Notes: generated from the sequence alone by a model not told the origin. DNA of 33,211 bases from Welwitschia mirabilis (GCA_051453625.1 JBOZIK010000001.1:156046537-156079747); one strand, 5' to 3'. Shown: positions 21,491 through 31,996, counted from the stretch's first letter. Program-made: numbers and translations.

Positions 21491-21497
21491 CATCTTA

Positions 21498-21909
21498 TTT
21501 TATCCAGCAAAAATGATGTGTCTATTTTCTATTGCTAGCACATTGCAAACTCACATGTATGATGTATGATGATTAATGATTTTAACATTTTTTCTTATTT
21601 TTCAATTACAATTACTTTAGTGTATTCTATTTATTGTTTGCAATATGTTTCAAAATGATTTAAAGCCATTTTATATTTGTTGAAGTAAGTGCAAAACATT
21701 GTCAAAATTGGCAAATTTTGGCCCCAAAACAAAACATAGACATTATCTGAATACAACAAAATCCAAAATGTCAACCTCTTAATTGTTAGGATGTTTTATT
21801 CTAAACTACATTTATGGGGATGTGTCAAAACAAATTTAAGGCTTTCTTGCTAGATGTCTATATAAGCCTACTTGGGATTTTATTGTCAATTGGTATGAAG
21901 AGTGATGGC
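21498..21909. other. Unassigned AT-rich sequence
   Basis: No coding or repeat signature seen. Confidence 0.4.
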
Positions 21910-22140
21910 TGTTACAAAAATATACAACAGCAAAGCGATTAAGGAAAGCAGCAAAAGAACATAGAGACACAGGCTTCAAGCCAACAACAAGCTTCAGGCA
22001 ACAATGCCTCATAGAACTCTATCAACTCTATCTCAAACAACTCACACCACCATTAAATAAGTGAAGTGTTACAGCCAATTAGGGCTACAAGCCAAAACCC
22101 TACAGTGAGTATTATCCCTCTCTTGACACATGTCCCATCT
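21910..22140 (-). repeat. Truncated LTR of the 6485-12979 copia family
   Basis: Matches the LTRs at 6485 and 12525 (CAAAGCGATTAA, ACAGAACTCTATCAACTC variants, GCTACAAGCCAAAACCCTA, CTTGACACATGTCCCATCT). It has the intact end TGTTAC (inverse GTAACA). It lacks an internal block including GATTTACGTGGAAAACC and stops abruptly at 22140. Confidence 0.72.
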
Positions 22141-23224
22141 CGAGGCATTGGTCTTGGTTGGTAATCTTCATGCATGGTTAATAGAAGATCATTGTCTGTC
22201 TTGCTTTCATATAATTTTGCTTGTTTTTCTTTTCGTTGGATCTATGTTAGTGTTGAAAATATAAGTGGGTGTTGTCCCACATTGATGAAATAGAAGGCCT
22301 TAAACATAAATATAAAGCTTGTGAATCNNNNNNNNNNNNNNNNNNNNNNNNNNNNNNNNNNNNNNNNNNNNNNNNNNNNNNNNNNNNNNNNNNNNNNNNN
22401 NNNNNNNNNNNNNNNNNNNNNNNNNNNNNNNNNNNNNNNNNNNNNNNNNNNNNNNNNNNNNNNNNNNNNNNNNNNNNNNNNNNNNNNNNNNNNNNNNNNN
22501 NNNNNNNNNNNNNNNNNNNNNNNNNNNNNNNNNNNNNNNNNNNNNNNNNNNNNNNNNNNNNNNNNNNNNNNNNNNNNNNNNNNNNNNNNNNNNNNNNNNN
22601 NNNNNNNNNNNNNNNNNNNNNNNNNNNNNNNNNNNNNNNNNNNNNNNNNNNNNNNNNNNNNNNNNNNNNNNNNNNNNNNNNNNNNNNNNNNNNNNNNNNN
22701 NNNNNNNNNNNNNNNNNNNNNNNNNNNNNNNNNNNNNNNNNNNNNNNNNNNNNNNNNNNNNNNNNNNNNNNNNNNNNNNNNNNNNNNNNNNNNNNNNNNN
22801 NNNNNNNNNNNNNNNNNNNNNNNNNNNNNNNNNNNNNNNNNNNNNNNNNNNNNNNNNNNNNNNNNNNNNNNNNNNNNNNNNNNNNNNNNNNNNNNNNNNN
22901 NNNNNNNNNNNNNNNNNNNNNNNNNNNNNNNNNNNNNNNNNNNNNNNNNNNNNNNNNNNNNNNNNNNNNNNNNNNNNNNNNNNNNNNNNNNNNNNNNNNN
23001 NNNNNNNNNNNNNNNNNNNNNNNNNNNNNNNNNNNNNNNNNNNNNNNNNNNNNNNNNNNNNNNNNNNNNNNNNNNNNNNNNNNNNNNNNNNNNNNNNNNN
23101 NNNNNNNNNNNNNNNNNNNNNNNNNNNNNNNNNNNNNNNNNNNNNNNNNNNNNNNNNNNNNNNNNNNNNNNNNNNNNNNNNNNNNNNNNNNNNNNNNNNN
23201 NNNNNNNNNNNNNNNNNNNNGCGC

Positions 23225-23293
23225 CGTCGCAATAATGAGCGGCCTGGTCGTTATACCTCCTCGTGGGTCGTCGCAATAATGAGCGGCATGGTC
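23225..23293 (+). repeat. 44-bp-spaced direct repeat in the TRIM interior
   Basis: CGTCGCAATAATGAGCGGC followed by CTGGTC or ATGGTC occurs at 23225-23249 and 23269-23293, 25 bp each with one mismatch. This GC-rich segment contrasts with the AT-rich surroundings; the repeat may continue into the gap. Confidence 0.8.
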
Positions 23294-23318
23294 ACATGTT
23301 TGGCTGGGTTAGCCTACA

Positions 23319-23332
23319 CGTGGGGGGGGGCG
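23319..23332 (+). other. Polypurine tract of the TRIM-type element
   Basis: CGTGGGGGGGGGCG abuts the right LTR start at 23333; the G run suits a plus-strand primer. Confidence 0.65.
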
Positions 23333-23677
23333 TGTTGAAAATATAAGTGGGTGTTATCCCACATTGATAAAATAGAAGGCCTTGAACATAAATATAAAGC
23401 TTGTGAATCACTCCACCTAAAGCCAATTGATTTTGGGTTAGAACCTCACTTGCTTTATATATGTTGGGCCCATTATGAAAATTCATCAGAGTGGCGCAGC
23501 GGAAGCGTGGTGGGCCCATAACCCACAGGTCCCAGGATCTTCTGGCTCTCCCCATCCAACCCAAAATTCCAAGCCAATTTGGTGGTAGGGCACTCCTGCT
23601 TATATTTATTACTTTCATTCTTCTCCCAACCTATGTGGGATTATTCACCAATACTAGCCATCTCCTATGGCTCAACA
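23333..23677 (+). repeat. Right LTR with three nested inverted repeats
   Basis: Nested perfect inverted pairs: TGTTGA/TCAACA at the ends; TCCCACAT (23357-23364)/ATGTGGGA (23633-23640); ATTTTGGGTT (23430-23439)/AACCCAAAAT (23558-23567). The tRNA-like segment 23485-23549 lies inside the innermost pair. A transcript could fold as a long interrupted hairpin with the tRNA body near its tip. Confidence 0.75.
23485..23549 (+). tRNA. Initiator tRNA-Met (CAT) pseudogene within an LTR
   Basis: From ATCAGAG to GGATC (23485-23539) the sequence agrees, as far as I can recall, with plant initiator tRNA-Met: acceptor 5' strand, A box TGGCGCAGCGG, D arm, anticodon stem GTGGG/CCCAC and loop CCCATAA with anticodon CAT. 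The T loop is damaged: TT stands where about five bases (GAAAC) are expected, which destroys the B box. The acceptor 3' strand keeps only CTCT. It is therefore a pseudogene in this copy. It lies 152 bp inside the LTR, not at the primer-site position. Confidence 0.85.
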
Positions 23678-24281
23678 CTTAGTTGCCTCCTGTGACTCTT
23701 TGTGGGTGCTCCTGCATCAGTTGTTTTTTTTTTTCTTCTCCTCTGTCCATGNNNNNNNNNNNNNNNNNNNNNNNNNNNNNNNNNNNNNNNNNNNNNNNNN
23801 NNNNNNNNNNNNNNNNNNNNNNNNNNNNNNNNNNNNNNNNNNNNNNNNNNNNNNNNNNNNNNAGGAAATAACATAAAATAGCAAATTATGGGGCTAGTAG
23901 CAATTACATACTACAATTAACCACAATTGGAATAGTCAACAGTTAGTATGTTAGTGTTTCTCTGTTGATGTAAAAGGCATTATGATATGCTTCTGTTGCA
24001 TGTTTTGGTAACATTTTTAGTGCACATTAAATTCATAAGTCATCCAGGCTAAAAAGCATTAATGTGAACTAAAAATAGAGCTTTGAAACCTAAAGTTCTA
24101 ACACTACTATCTTCAAACTTCATGTGATCCTAGTAAGAAGGTGTTTCTGTAAAATTTAACATATAAACCAAATGTATTAATATTTATCTTGAGCTTTGGC
24201 AATACTTTCAACAAATACTAAATCATATATAACAAAATATAACTAGATAGCAGACACAGCCTTCTGGGACCGGAATACTAC
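23678..24281. other. Intron sequence with a 111-base gap
   Basis: T-rich run then N at 23752-23862, then AT-rich DNA up to the acyltransferase donor at 24281. No other feature seen. Confidence 0.5.
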
Positions 24282-24350
24282 CATCTTTGCTTGAAAAGCT
24301 GGGTTCTCACATTTTCCTTGCATTGGAAATACAAGAGGAAGATATTCAAC
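24282..24350 (-). CDS. LPEAT2: LPEAT2/LPCAT-type acyltransferase, 23-codon exon after a 6.3-kb intron
   Basis: A 69-nt phase 0/0 exon with acceptor TCTCTGCCAG and donor ATG|GTAGTA. It encodes VEYLPLVFPMQ and continues to NPAFQAKM. The xVEYLPxxxP block follows the QFHNFME exon directly in this family, as VEFMPV does in animal LPCAT1/2. The intron separating it from the upstream exon runs 24351-30647 (6,297 bp). No stop occurs in frame. The exon is too short to appear as a long ORF and was found by expecting the family's next conserved block. Confidence 0.85.
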
Positions 24351-25345
24351 CTGGCAGAGAAAATTAATGACAAACTCGGAATCACACAAGTTATTCAAAA
24401 TTTGCAGTGTTTCAAGTTACATAATAGCAGACAAAGTACATCTATGCAAAACATAAACCACATTCTTTACCAAAGTTTTCTGGATATAGGGAATTTTCTG
24501 TATGCATGATCATCTGAAATATTCATCCAACTTAAAATTTTCATTTTTTCCACATAAGTTTTTTGTAACAATAGGCTGCACAATGCAGATGATGCAACTA
24601 AAATAGAGGAGCTACAGATGGTAAACATATGATTTTAAAAACTTAAAATGCTTGTGATGATAGGGGGAAAAAGAGAAAGAGCCTTATACATGGTAACTGT
24701 ATATAGCTATGCATTGAAAGTGTGCACATATAATTGGAAAGCTTGAAAAATACAGAGCAGCTGTGTCAGAAGACAACGTATAACCTGTAAAGAATACTAT
24801 GCCGCTGCTGAACCTAATTATTTAGGTATTGTGAAACCTCATATTATCATCATCGAAAAAACAATTCATATGTCATGTACATGTTTTACAGAACTATGCT
24901 TCATTCTTCAAGATTTGTATCCTTAATTTACTGATTTTACATTTTCCATGCATTTCAAAGAAAGTGTTTTGTAATATAACTATTCAAAGCTCTTGCCGCT
25001 TTCTAGACATTTGGGCTTCAATCTCCTACAACATCTTGAATCCCCTTCATTTCTATCTAATTTTAACCTTATATATTACAGCTTAAATAGTATAGCCGTC
25101 TGTTTCCAATTAGTTTGTCAATGTTTGTCAAAGTTATATAAAAAAACATCCACACCTATTGTCACGCTATTAGAAGGCATGTCAATTCAATCACTATTAA
25201 GTCAGTTCAGCCCCTCTTTTAAATGCCTGCCTTTATGCGTTGTGTTATTGAACGAGGGTCACAAGGCAATACGGTATTGAACTCTTCTGTGATGTAAACT
25301 AGGCACAAATGTGATTGAAGTCAGTTTCAGCCCAACATCAGTCAT

Positions 25346-25745
25346 CCTTTGATGACAATTAGCCACCACTCATTTTTTGTTTGATTAGGCCACTCAGCAT
25401 CACCACCCTCCTTCAACTACCCCCCACAACTTTTCTCCCTGGCCAACTACAAAAACATGGAAAATCAAGTCTCAAATTTTATTCTTAACAATTTCATACA
25501 TCGACATATATCTGAAAAGTCATAGAATTTTAAATGTAGTAGAATCAACTATAAATACTCCACGGCCAACTCCTTTTGAGTCTCTTCTTCAACCTCTTTC
25601 TGAACACAATTTTTCAAATCATCCAAGCATCCAAGTGAGCTTCAACAATACTTCAAATCAAAATTTGCAAAGCTTGTTATGTATCCTTAAGGCTTCTGGT
25701 CCTTGTTTTGAGCCATGGTTATCACTGGAAGCATGCATGAGCTCC
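25346..25745 (+). promoter_or_regulatory. Possible LTR or promoter-like block
   Basis: ACTATAAATACTCCACGG (about 25550-25567) has a TATA box in a setting typical of plant LTR promoters, preceded by a TGATGACAATTAG start-like sequence. No second LTR or primer site was confirmed, so this is tentative. Confidence 0.3.
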
Positions 25746-28661
25746 TGTGGTAATCAAACCAATCAATCTCAAGAAGATATAAAGGATTACTCTTTTTAAG
25801 GCAATCAGCAATGCTTCTTAGTTTGTAAATTCAATTTTCAATTTAATTGTTTCTGCACGCATTGTCATAGGTTTGTTTATTTCAAATTAATCACACTAAC
25901 TACATCTAGCCTTTACATATGCTGTTAACCAGTCCTTTACTTGCACACATTTTCTGACATTCTCATCCACGAAACAACACCTCTCTCATGACAATAAGAT
26001 CCCTTCCCTCCTTCTTTCCTACTGACTAGAGGCCCTTGGGCCCATGCCCTTCTGCACAAGGCACTCCTTAAGAAAGTCTTCCTATTACTCCACTTCAATA
26101 TGTTTCTCACAAAACTGAAAATAGTTTTCAATGTTTTGATTGCATTCAGATCCCAAATCAGCAGAAAGTGGAGCAATGAGCTTTTGGGGTTTAATCAATA
26201 TTGTCATGAAATCCTCCTTAGGTTGTTATGATGACCCCATGAGCACATATGTGACTATGTCCCCAAAACTAAGCTTATACTTCCAGATTATTAGTCCACG
26301 GGTCCAATTTGCTATAGTGCCCTAGGACCTTTTCTAGTCTGAGTAGCTTCTCCTTTCTAGCTAGGAATGAAGCATTTGTTGTAGTGTACCTAGCTGGATT
26401 ATCCTAAATCCCATAGAGCAATTGATGTCATGATCTGTAACATGCCAATTCGTAGATTGACCTACTTGTGTGCTATCTTCTTCGCCATAAATTTTTCTAT
26501 TGATCATTTTTCTATCATGCATGTGTTTTTCACATTAATTATACCTTGACTATGGGAAATAATACATAAATTGCACAAGATGCCTAATAGTTATATGTTT
26601 CATAGCATGTTGCCTATATAATATAGATTTTCTAATTGCATCAAATTTTTTCCTTGCTTTTCCCATAGATGGGGATTTAAGTTTAATACATCAAGATGCT
26701 AGCCCACTACAGTTTTCAGATTTTAAGTAGACTTTTGGATTTATTCTTGTGTTTCCTTCAATTGCATCAATATAGGTTCTTTTTGTACTAGAACACCATT
26801 TGAAATGTTCTATTAGTCTTTAGATGCAATAAAATATATTTCATTAATACAACTCCTAGAGGAAATCTTTTATTATTTTTAATTGCTCACAACTAAAAAG
26901 AGATTATGCTTGCTGTAAATGATGGTGTTCTTTCCCACTGTCCTTCCACTCACACTATTTAAGCCTTTCAACAGGCAGAACTTCATAAGTTGTCATTTTT
27001 CTGTTTGAATGTCCAAGTGTAAAATATGCAAAAATTCTCACACAACTAAGAAGAAATCCCCTGGTGAAGAATCAACATGCGATCTTCTTGCCTCACGTCC
27101 ATGAACATGATTCTCTTGTGCTCAAGTTGAATTTAAATTCCCTTATCAACACTTGAGTAACTCAAAAAAAAAAAAAAATGAAAATATTGTTACAGATACT
27201 GGTTTTATTCTTCTCTATAAAAGGAAGGGTGCAGGCTGTAGATGCAAGGATGCTTAGCTTGTGAGCTTCTATACCAATCATTGCTAGGGTTAATGGATTC
27301 TACCCATTCCACAGTGTATCTAACAAAGCCCTTTTTCTGTTATTGTACAACACATCCTTGTTCCTATTCTAGCAATTAAACCTCTTAATCAAAAGCCATG
27401 CAAGATGCATGCATGAGTTTGAACCATTTTTAATGTCAAGCTTGTCAAACTATGACCTATCAATTTTACCAACCCTTTGATTACTTTGATTGGCTTATCA
27501 ATATTGTGATTGTTGCCAAGAATAAGAGTTGTATCCCATCCACATTTTCTTTGAGCTCCCAGACCAAAATGGGCCACCCATGGGTTTTTACTTGAACAAG
27601 CAAATTACTGGCCCTAAAAAGTGTAGTACAGTTTCCTATGAATAACTTCTCAAGATACACTTTAGATCCATGCCAACGTTGAAAAGATCAACTTGAGAAC
27701 ATTTTCACTATAGGATCTCCTTCGGTCTTTGCAATGCTAGCACCACTTATCAATGCACTATGAACCATAACTTTAATAATATCTCCAATAAATACCTTGA
27801 TAATATCAATGACACCATAATCCCTTTTTCCACTACTATGCATAATCCTAACTAGTGGGAACCTATTCTTCAAAATTCTCATCTATATATCTTTGTCACA
27901 ATCCACAAATGTGTCTCTTTGACGCTTGTATAGCTAAGCTACTAGGTTGGTTTGTTTCTCAACAAGGCATCCATATCAAACTAGCAAAATTTTGTGTTAT
28001 TAGTGAAATGCTTCCTCCTACGAACCACCAAGAACCTCATAGTTTGCAAAACTACCTTTAATTCATCCACCATTTTATTACCAATTTATACAATCATTGC
28101 CAATGATTCTCACATCTCATAAACTAGGTGACTTTAACTAGGGTGATCAATCTCAATGAGCTTCAAACCAACTTGACTAATACCTTTCCACTTCATTTGT
28201 CATGCATTCTTCCAATACTGATAAGTCTTTCTACTATATCAATCTTCTTTGATTCTTCTCTTGGTAGTCTTTTATACTGAGGCAATGCAAAAACACATTG
28301 ATCTTCTAATTTATTAACTTAATCCTCGTTTGCTCACCTACAAGACATGTTATTCTAACATTGAGAAACAATGCTTGTGTCTCATTTTTGCCCTTGATTA
28401 TCCTGTGCATGAATAAGTATTTATCACCTATCATGATAGAATCCTCCATATCATCATGACTTATCAATATGATTGATCTTGTCTAGAGCATTAGTGCTCC
28501 ATCATCACAAACTTCGATCTCCATTACTTATCCAAGAATCCTTCAAAGATTAGTTCATAATTGACCAAGTAATTGCCTTATGCTTTCCCACTTCCACATC
28601 TATCAAAACTACTCTCCTTGTTGACCTTCTTGCCCTTACTCAAATTGTCTTCCACTCCATC
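25746..28661. other. 2.9 kb of intron without a recognisable gene
   Basis: Contains minus-strand open stretches at 25937-26176, 27389-27577 and 27688-27882 that match no family I can name, and an A15 run at about 27164-27178. Confidence 0.4.
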
Positions 28662-29056
28662 AATGTTATTTCTTCTACTTACAAAAAGACCATGCATTAT
28701 GATGAAGGTACATCTAATCCAACTGAGTAATGTTTTTGTCATCTCCTCCAATCATATTGTCAACTCTTGGATCCTAGTTTTCCCTAGCATCATTAACAAC
28801 GTCATTGAATGGAGTCTTGTTCATGGAATTTGCATTGCTCTTAACTCTAGCATGAATGTTACCTCCTCTACTTCCAAAGACACCATGCACTATTATGGTT
28901 CTATATCTAATCCTAGTGCCTTTATTATTGTTTTCTTCATCTCCTCTAGTCATATTATCACCCCCTAGATCTCCTTACTAATTTTTCTTGGCACCATTCA
29001 AAATGTCACTGAATGAGGTCTTGTTCATGGCCCTGGCATCACTTTTGACTCTAGCA
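28662..29056. repeat. Diverged tandem duplication, about 193-bp period
   Basis: Copy one (28662-28852) and copy two (28855-29056) share AATGTTA, CATCTCCTC.A.TCATATT.TCA, GTCA.TGAATG.AGTCTTGTTCATGG and CTCTAGCA in the same order. On the minus strand both contain ARVKS...MNKT.F.D, hinting that the duplication arose in a coding sequence now decayed. Confidence 0.65.
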
Positions 29057-30647
29057 TCGCACATCTTCTTATCAAGGGCAGCTCAAAATTTAGCAATAAG
29101 CTTATCACTAACCCTTATAATAGTAAAGCTAAATGTTTCCTCACCTACCTCACTTCACCACATCCCTCTTTTGATTAAGCTTTTATAAACTCTCCCACAT
29201 CTCACTCTAAAAGCTTTATTGCCAACATCCCGTTTGTGCTTAGCCTACACCTTTGTTCTACATGTTTCACCTCCTACTACCCTCGTGTCCATCAATGTTC
29301 TTGTCCTACCCATCGAAACACAACCCCTTCCACCACTACCACCACATTATCTCACTCCATGGTTTGTCAACATCCAAATAAACCTACCTACCAACATTCC
29401 ACATGTCCCACAAAACGCTACAATACATTGTCGCAACCTCTGCTACATATTTCAAAAGTGTGTCCTTTACAAACATGCTTTTTGTAGTCTTGTCCTCACT
29501 TCTCTCCTTGGTTACCTCACCATACTCAAATCAACATGAGTTCCTTAGGCATTTCATAACAAGGAATATAGTAGCCATCCCACTATTCCATCTCTAAACA
29601 CATTCTCTAAAAGTGTCATTTATATCCCANNNNNNNNNNGCATCAATGCCAAATTCACTACAATCCAATTCCTACTCCAATTGCCCTACTAACATTCCAT
29701 CATTGTTTCAACCCTAGGGCCTTGACCTCATAGGCATCATTTCTCACACTTCCTCTATTAATTCATCATTACAACTTATTATTTCACTAAATAGGTTCAA
29801 TTTGTTGCCCTTAAATCCATTATTAGTGAAACCATTAGTATCACCATCTATTTGATTCCTCATTTTGGTCCCTTTATTAATCCATAATCACCTATGCCCA
29901 TTTTCCTCGAGCCAATAGCAAGCAAAGGCCTCCAAAAAATAATCATTTCCATCCCAACCAAGAAGAGTTGGTTATTAGTTTTATAATTGAGATAATTTCT
30001 CCATTTTGTCCTTTGGGCCTATCACACCACCGTCAGTGAACCCCTCCCTTTAACACCCCTCCCCCCTCTTGCGCCCCGCCCTCTCCTCTCTCTCTTTCAC
30101 GATATTGAAATCGTTCTTCCCATTGGCATTGCCCTACCTCCTTGCAGCATCACTTTTCATTCCTTCATCACTTTCTCCTCTTTTTTGCCTATCATCCATC
30201 CTAACAACCTTTTCCTCCTTGTTGGGCGGCATTATTTTGTCATTGATCAGAGTCTGTAATATCAAACCTATCTATATAATGCCTTTAATAAGTGCCTCAA
30301 ATCCTGACCTCCACAACAGAATGCCTGTCCTCCACCAAAACTCTTCTCCCAACCAATCCAAGTACTCTCCATGCTATACTGACTCATCAATCAAAAATTT
30401 CCTTAAGGCACTTCAAAAATCAAAGCTCTCAATGTTCATATTTTATCAAAACCAGTAAACATCCATTATCTCATGATTTCAATTCCTTTCTTTTTATTGT
30501 CACAATTTCTCTGTTGTCATCATTTACATAAAACAAACAATTCTGGCAATTTATGTTATAAATAACAAATAAATGAGATGTCGAATGTAATACTGTATGT
30601 GCTTTGAATAACATGAGTACGGTAGAAAAACAGTTTCATAGCCTTAC
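29057..30647. other. Pyrimidine-rich intron sequence without a recognisable gene
   Basis: Strong C/T bias on the plus strand, most extreme at about 30040-30110. ORFs of 60-130 codons are a by-product of that composition. A 10-base gap sits at 29630-29639. Confidence 0.45.
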
Positions 30648-30711
30648 CTCCATAAAATTGTGGAATTGGGTAAACATCCTAAACATAAGCCTCAGCACTG
30701 ATATTGTACCC
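30648..30711 (-). CDS. LPEAT2: LPEAT2/LPCAT-type acyltransferase, next exon downstream
   Basis: This 64-nt exon lies 83 bp downstream of the FPEGTTTNG exon. The acceptor is TTTCTCAG; the first G completes the split Trp codon, and 21 codons follow, including LMFRMFTQFHNFME. The donor is GAG|GTAAGG. The peptide matches the stretch between HFDQSW and the VEYLP block in plant LPEAT2-type enzymes. Phase agrees exactly with both neighbouring exons (2 in, 0 out), which is strong evidence for a true splice unit even though the exon is short. Confidence 0.88.
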
Positions 30712-30794
30712 CTGAGAAACATCATATGTCTGGTATCTTTAAATTCCATGCTTCTGCTGAAGAGGTAAAAAGAAAAAAAGAAATTTGTTCTTAC
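30712..30794 (-). other. 83-bp intron of the acyltransferase gene
   Basis: GT-AG intron (GTAAGAAC at its 5' end, TTTCTCAG at its 3' end on the minus strand), phase 2. It is ordinary in size, unlike the next two introns of the same gene. Confidence 0.85.
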
Positions 30795-30958
30795 CATGAT
30801 TGGTCAAAGTGTACGTGTGGGTATCGAATAACAACTGGCTGTATTGGTAATTCATGAACAAATGCACCAAGTCGAAAAGATATAAGGCTTCTCCCATTTG
30901 TTGTAGTGCCCTCTGGAAATAGCATCACTCTAGGGAAATCATTGCATAAAGCTTTCCT
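30795..30958 (-). CDS. LPEAT2: LPEAT2/LPCAT-type lysophospholipid acyltransferase, internal exon with acyltransferase motifs III and IV
   Basis: Read on the minus strand this exon gives 54 codons starting RKALCNDFPRV. It holds VMLFPEGTTTNG, which is the EGTR-like block III of the PlsC/AGPAT family, and PIQPVVIRYPHVHFDQS, which contains block IV. Family members re-acylate lysophospholipids with acyl-CoA at the ER or endomembranes. The PHVHFDQSW segment is, as I recall, typical of plant LPEAT2 (the EF-hand type) rather than LPEAT1. Borders are clean: acceptor TGTGCAG before AGG, donor ATG|GTAAGA. The exon ends two bases into a Trp codon (TG), completed by the first base of the next exon (phase 2). 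No stop or frameshift is present, in contrast to the surrounding transposon DNA. The HX4D catalytic motif must lie in upstream exons, which I could not find between 30959 and 33211. Confidence 0.9.
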
Positions 30959-31996
30959 CTGCACATGAATTCTTAAAATTATGCCATTACACTAAAAGTA
31001 AAGAAATTGCATGATTACTTTACTAAAAGCAGACAAGTTGTACATGCATTTCACATTGTTCTCTAAACAGGCCCTTCTTTTGGTGTATATGTGGCCTTTA
31101 CCATTCTCAATTGGGTTCGACCCATGAATGAACTGTCACTGCCAAAAAAAAGGAAAAACTTCTGCAAATGATTTTGCTTTCTATATGGTAAGGAAAAACA
31201 TTCACCTTGCACGTAACACATTTATGATGTGTGGCATTTACTAGGCATTTATTGAATGCAGTCCTATATGATGTTCCATGTGCCCCTAGCAATGGGATGA
31301 TATTCAGGTAATATAACATATCCTCTGACCATTATTAAAGTAAGCAAATGACTAGGAGGTCAAATAAGTAAATGAATGGGAGATTGAACATAAAACTGAT
31401 TTTAGAAAGTAACAGCTCACAAATTTATTATTTATTGTCATACTGGGTCACTCTATATATTTTTCTTAGCATTATAACATTATCAGTTAGGGCAGAATGT
31501 TGGTTATGGTTTCTTGTTACTAAATTAAAAGGGGAAAAGCTTTTTTTTTTTGAAAAAATCTTTTTTTTATCACTCCTGTACTGAAATTTGTGGTCTCAAA
31601 CTTCAATATAAAACTAGCCTCCAGAAAAGATGCCCATAATTGGTTTGTAAAGTCCATCAAGGAAGCCATGTAATGAGGTGGTGTTCAACAACAAGAAGTT
31701 GGGAACTCAAAATTTAATACGAGATGAAATAAAAGGGTTGATTAGAGACAAACCAAAAAGAAAAATGAAAAAAGAAATTCTGGGTCTTATACCAGATCAA
31801 AGAATCTTTCTTAGAATTTCATGCATAAAACATCACGCATGATCATCTTTTGTCAAGGATCCCCAAGAAAGATGTGGTGACCATAGCTGTTGGCTTTGAG
31901 TTGTTGACATAGAAGACATCTGTTACACAACTACTTGAGCTGGGATTATCATAGATCTACAGAACGCATCATTCATGGATTTTTTTTTCCTTTGTG

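Larger units (their letters stand above)
22251..23677 (+). mobile_element. TRIM-type non-autonomous LTR element with an initiator tRNA-Met inside its LTR
   Basis: Two copies of an LTR start TGTTGAAAATATAAGTGGG, at 22251 and 23333, share at least 77 bases with few differences. The right LTR (345 bp) ends TCAACA, the inverse of its TGTTGA start. The flanks GTTAG (22246-22250) and CTTAG (23678-23682) agree at four of five bases. A G-rich purine tract abuts the right LTR. Total 1,427 bp including an 893-base gap, so the interior is short and, where visible, non-coding. The left LTR is mostly hidden in the gap, and its primer site cannot be seen. Confidence 0.75.
6144..24281 (-). other. 18.1-kb intron of the acyltransferase gene, filled with nested transposons
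   Basis: Lies between donor ATG|GTAGTA (24281) and acceptor TTTCACAG (6144). It contains a whole copia element, a gag/protease relic, two large hAT-like elements, a MITE, a SINE, a TRIM-type element, a minisatellite and several LTR fragments, in both orientations. Its true length is uncertain because about 2.1 kb is N. Confidence 0.8.
24351..30647 (-). other. 6.3-kb intron of the acyltransferase gene
   Basis: Defined by donor GAG|GTAAGG and acceptor TCTCTGCCAG. It holds a possible LTR/promoter-like block (25346-25745), unrecognised low-complexity pyrimidine-rich sequence with a diverged tandem duplication (28662-29056), a 10-base gap (29630-29639) and otherwise AT-rich DNA in which I see no gene. 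Several ORFs of 60-130 codons inside it resemble no family I know. Confidence 0.8.

Noticed and set aside
22242-23279. ORFs of over 300 codons around 22.2-23.3 kb
   Set aside because: Almost entirely N; they are artefacts of the gap.
23485-23549. A functional initiator tRNA-Met gene
   Set aside because: The T loop and B box are damaged and the acceptor 3' strand is incomplete, so this copy should not make a working tRNA.
25937-26176. 79-codon minus-strand ORF
   Set aside because: I could not link it to any transposon or host family and it lacks splice or promoter context.
28573-28968. 131-codon plus-strand ORF
   Set aside because: Arises from pyrimidine-rich sequence across the tandem duplication; the conserved pattern between copies is on the other strand.
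31100-31130. TGGGTTCGACCCA, resembling a tRNA B box
   Set aside because: No A box at a suitable distance and no foldable tRNA around it; most likely chance.
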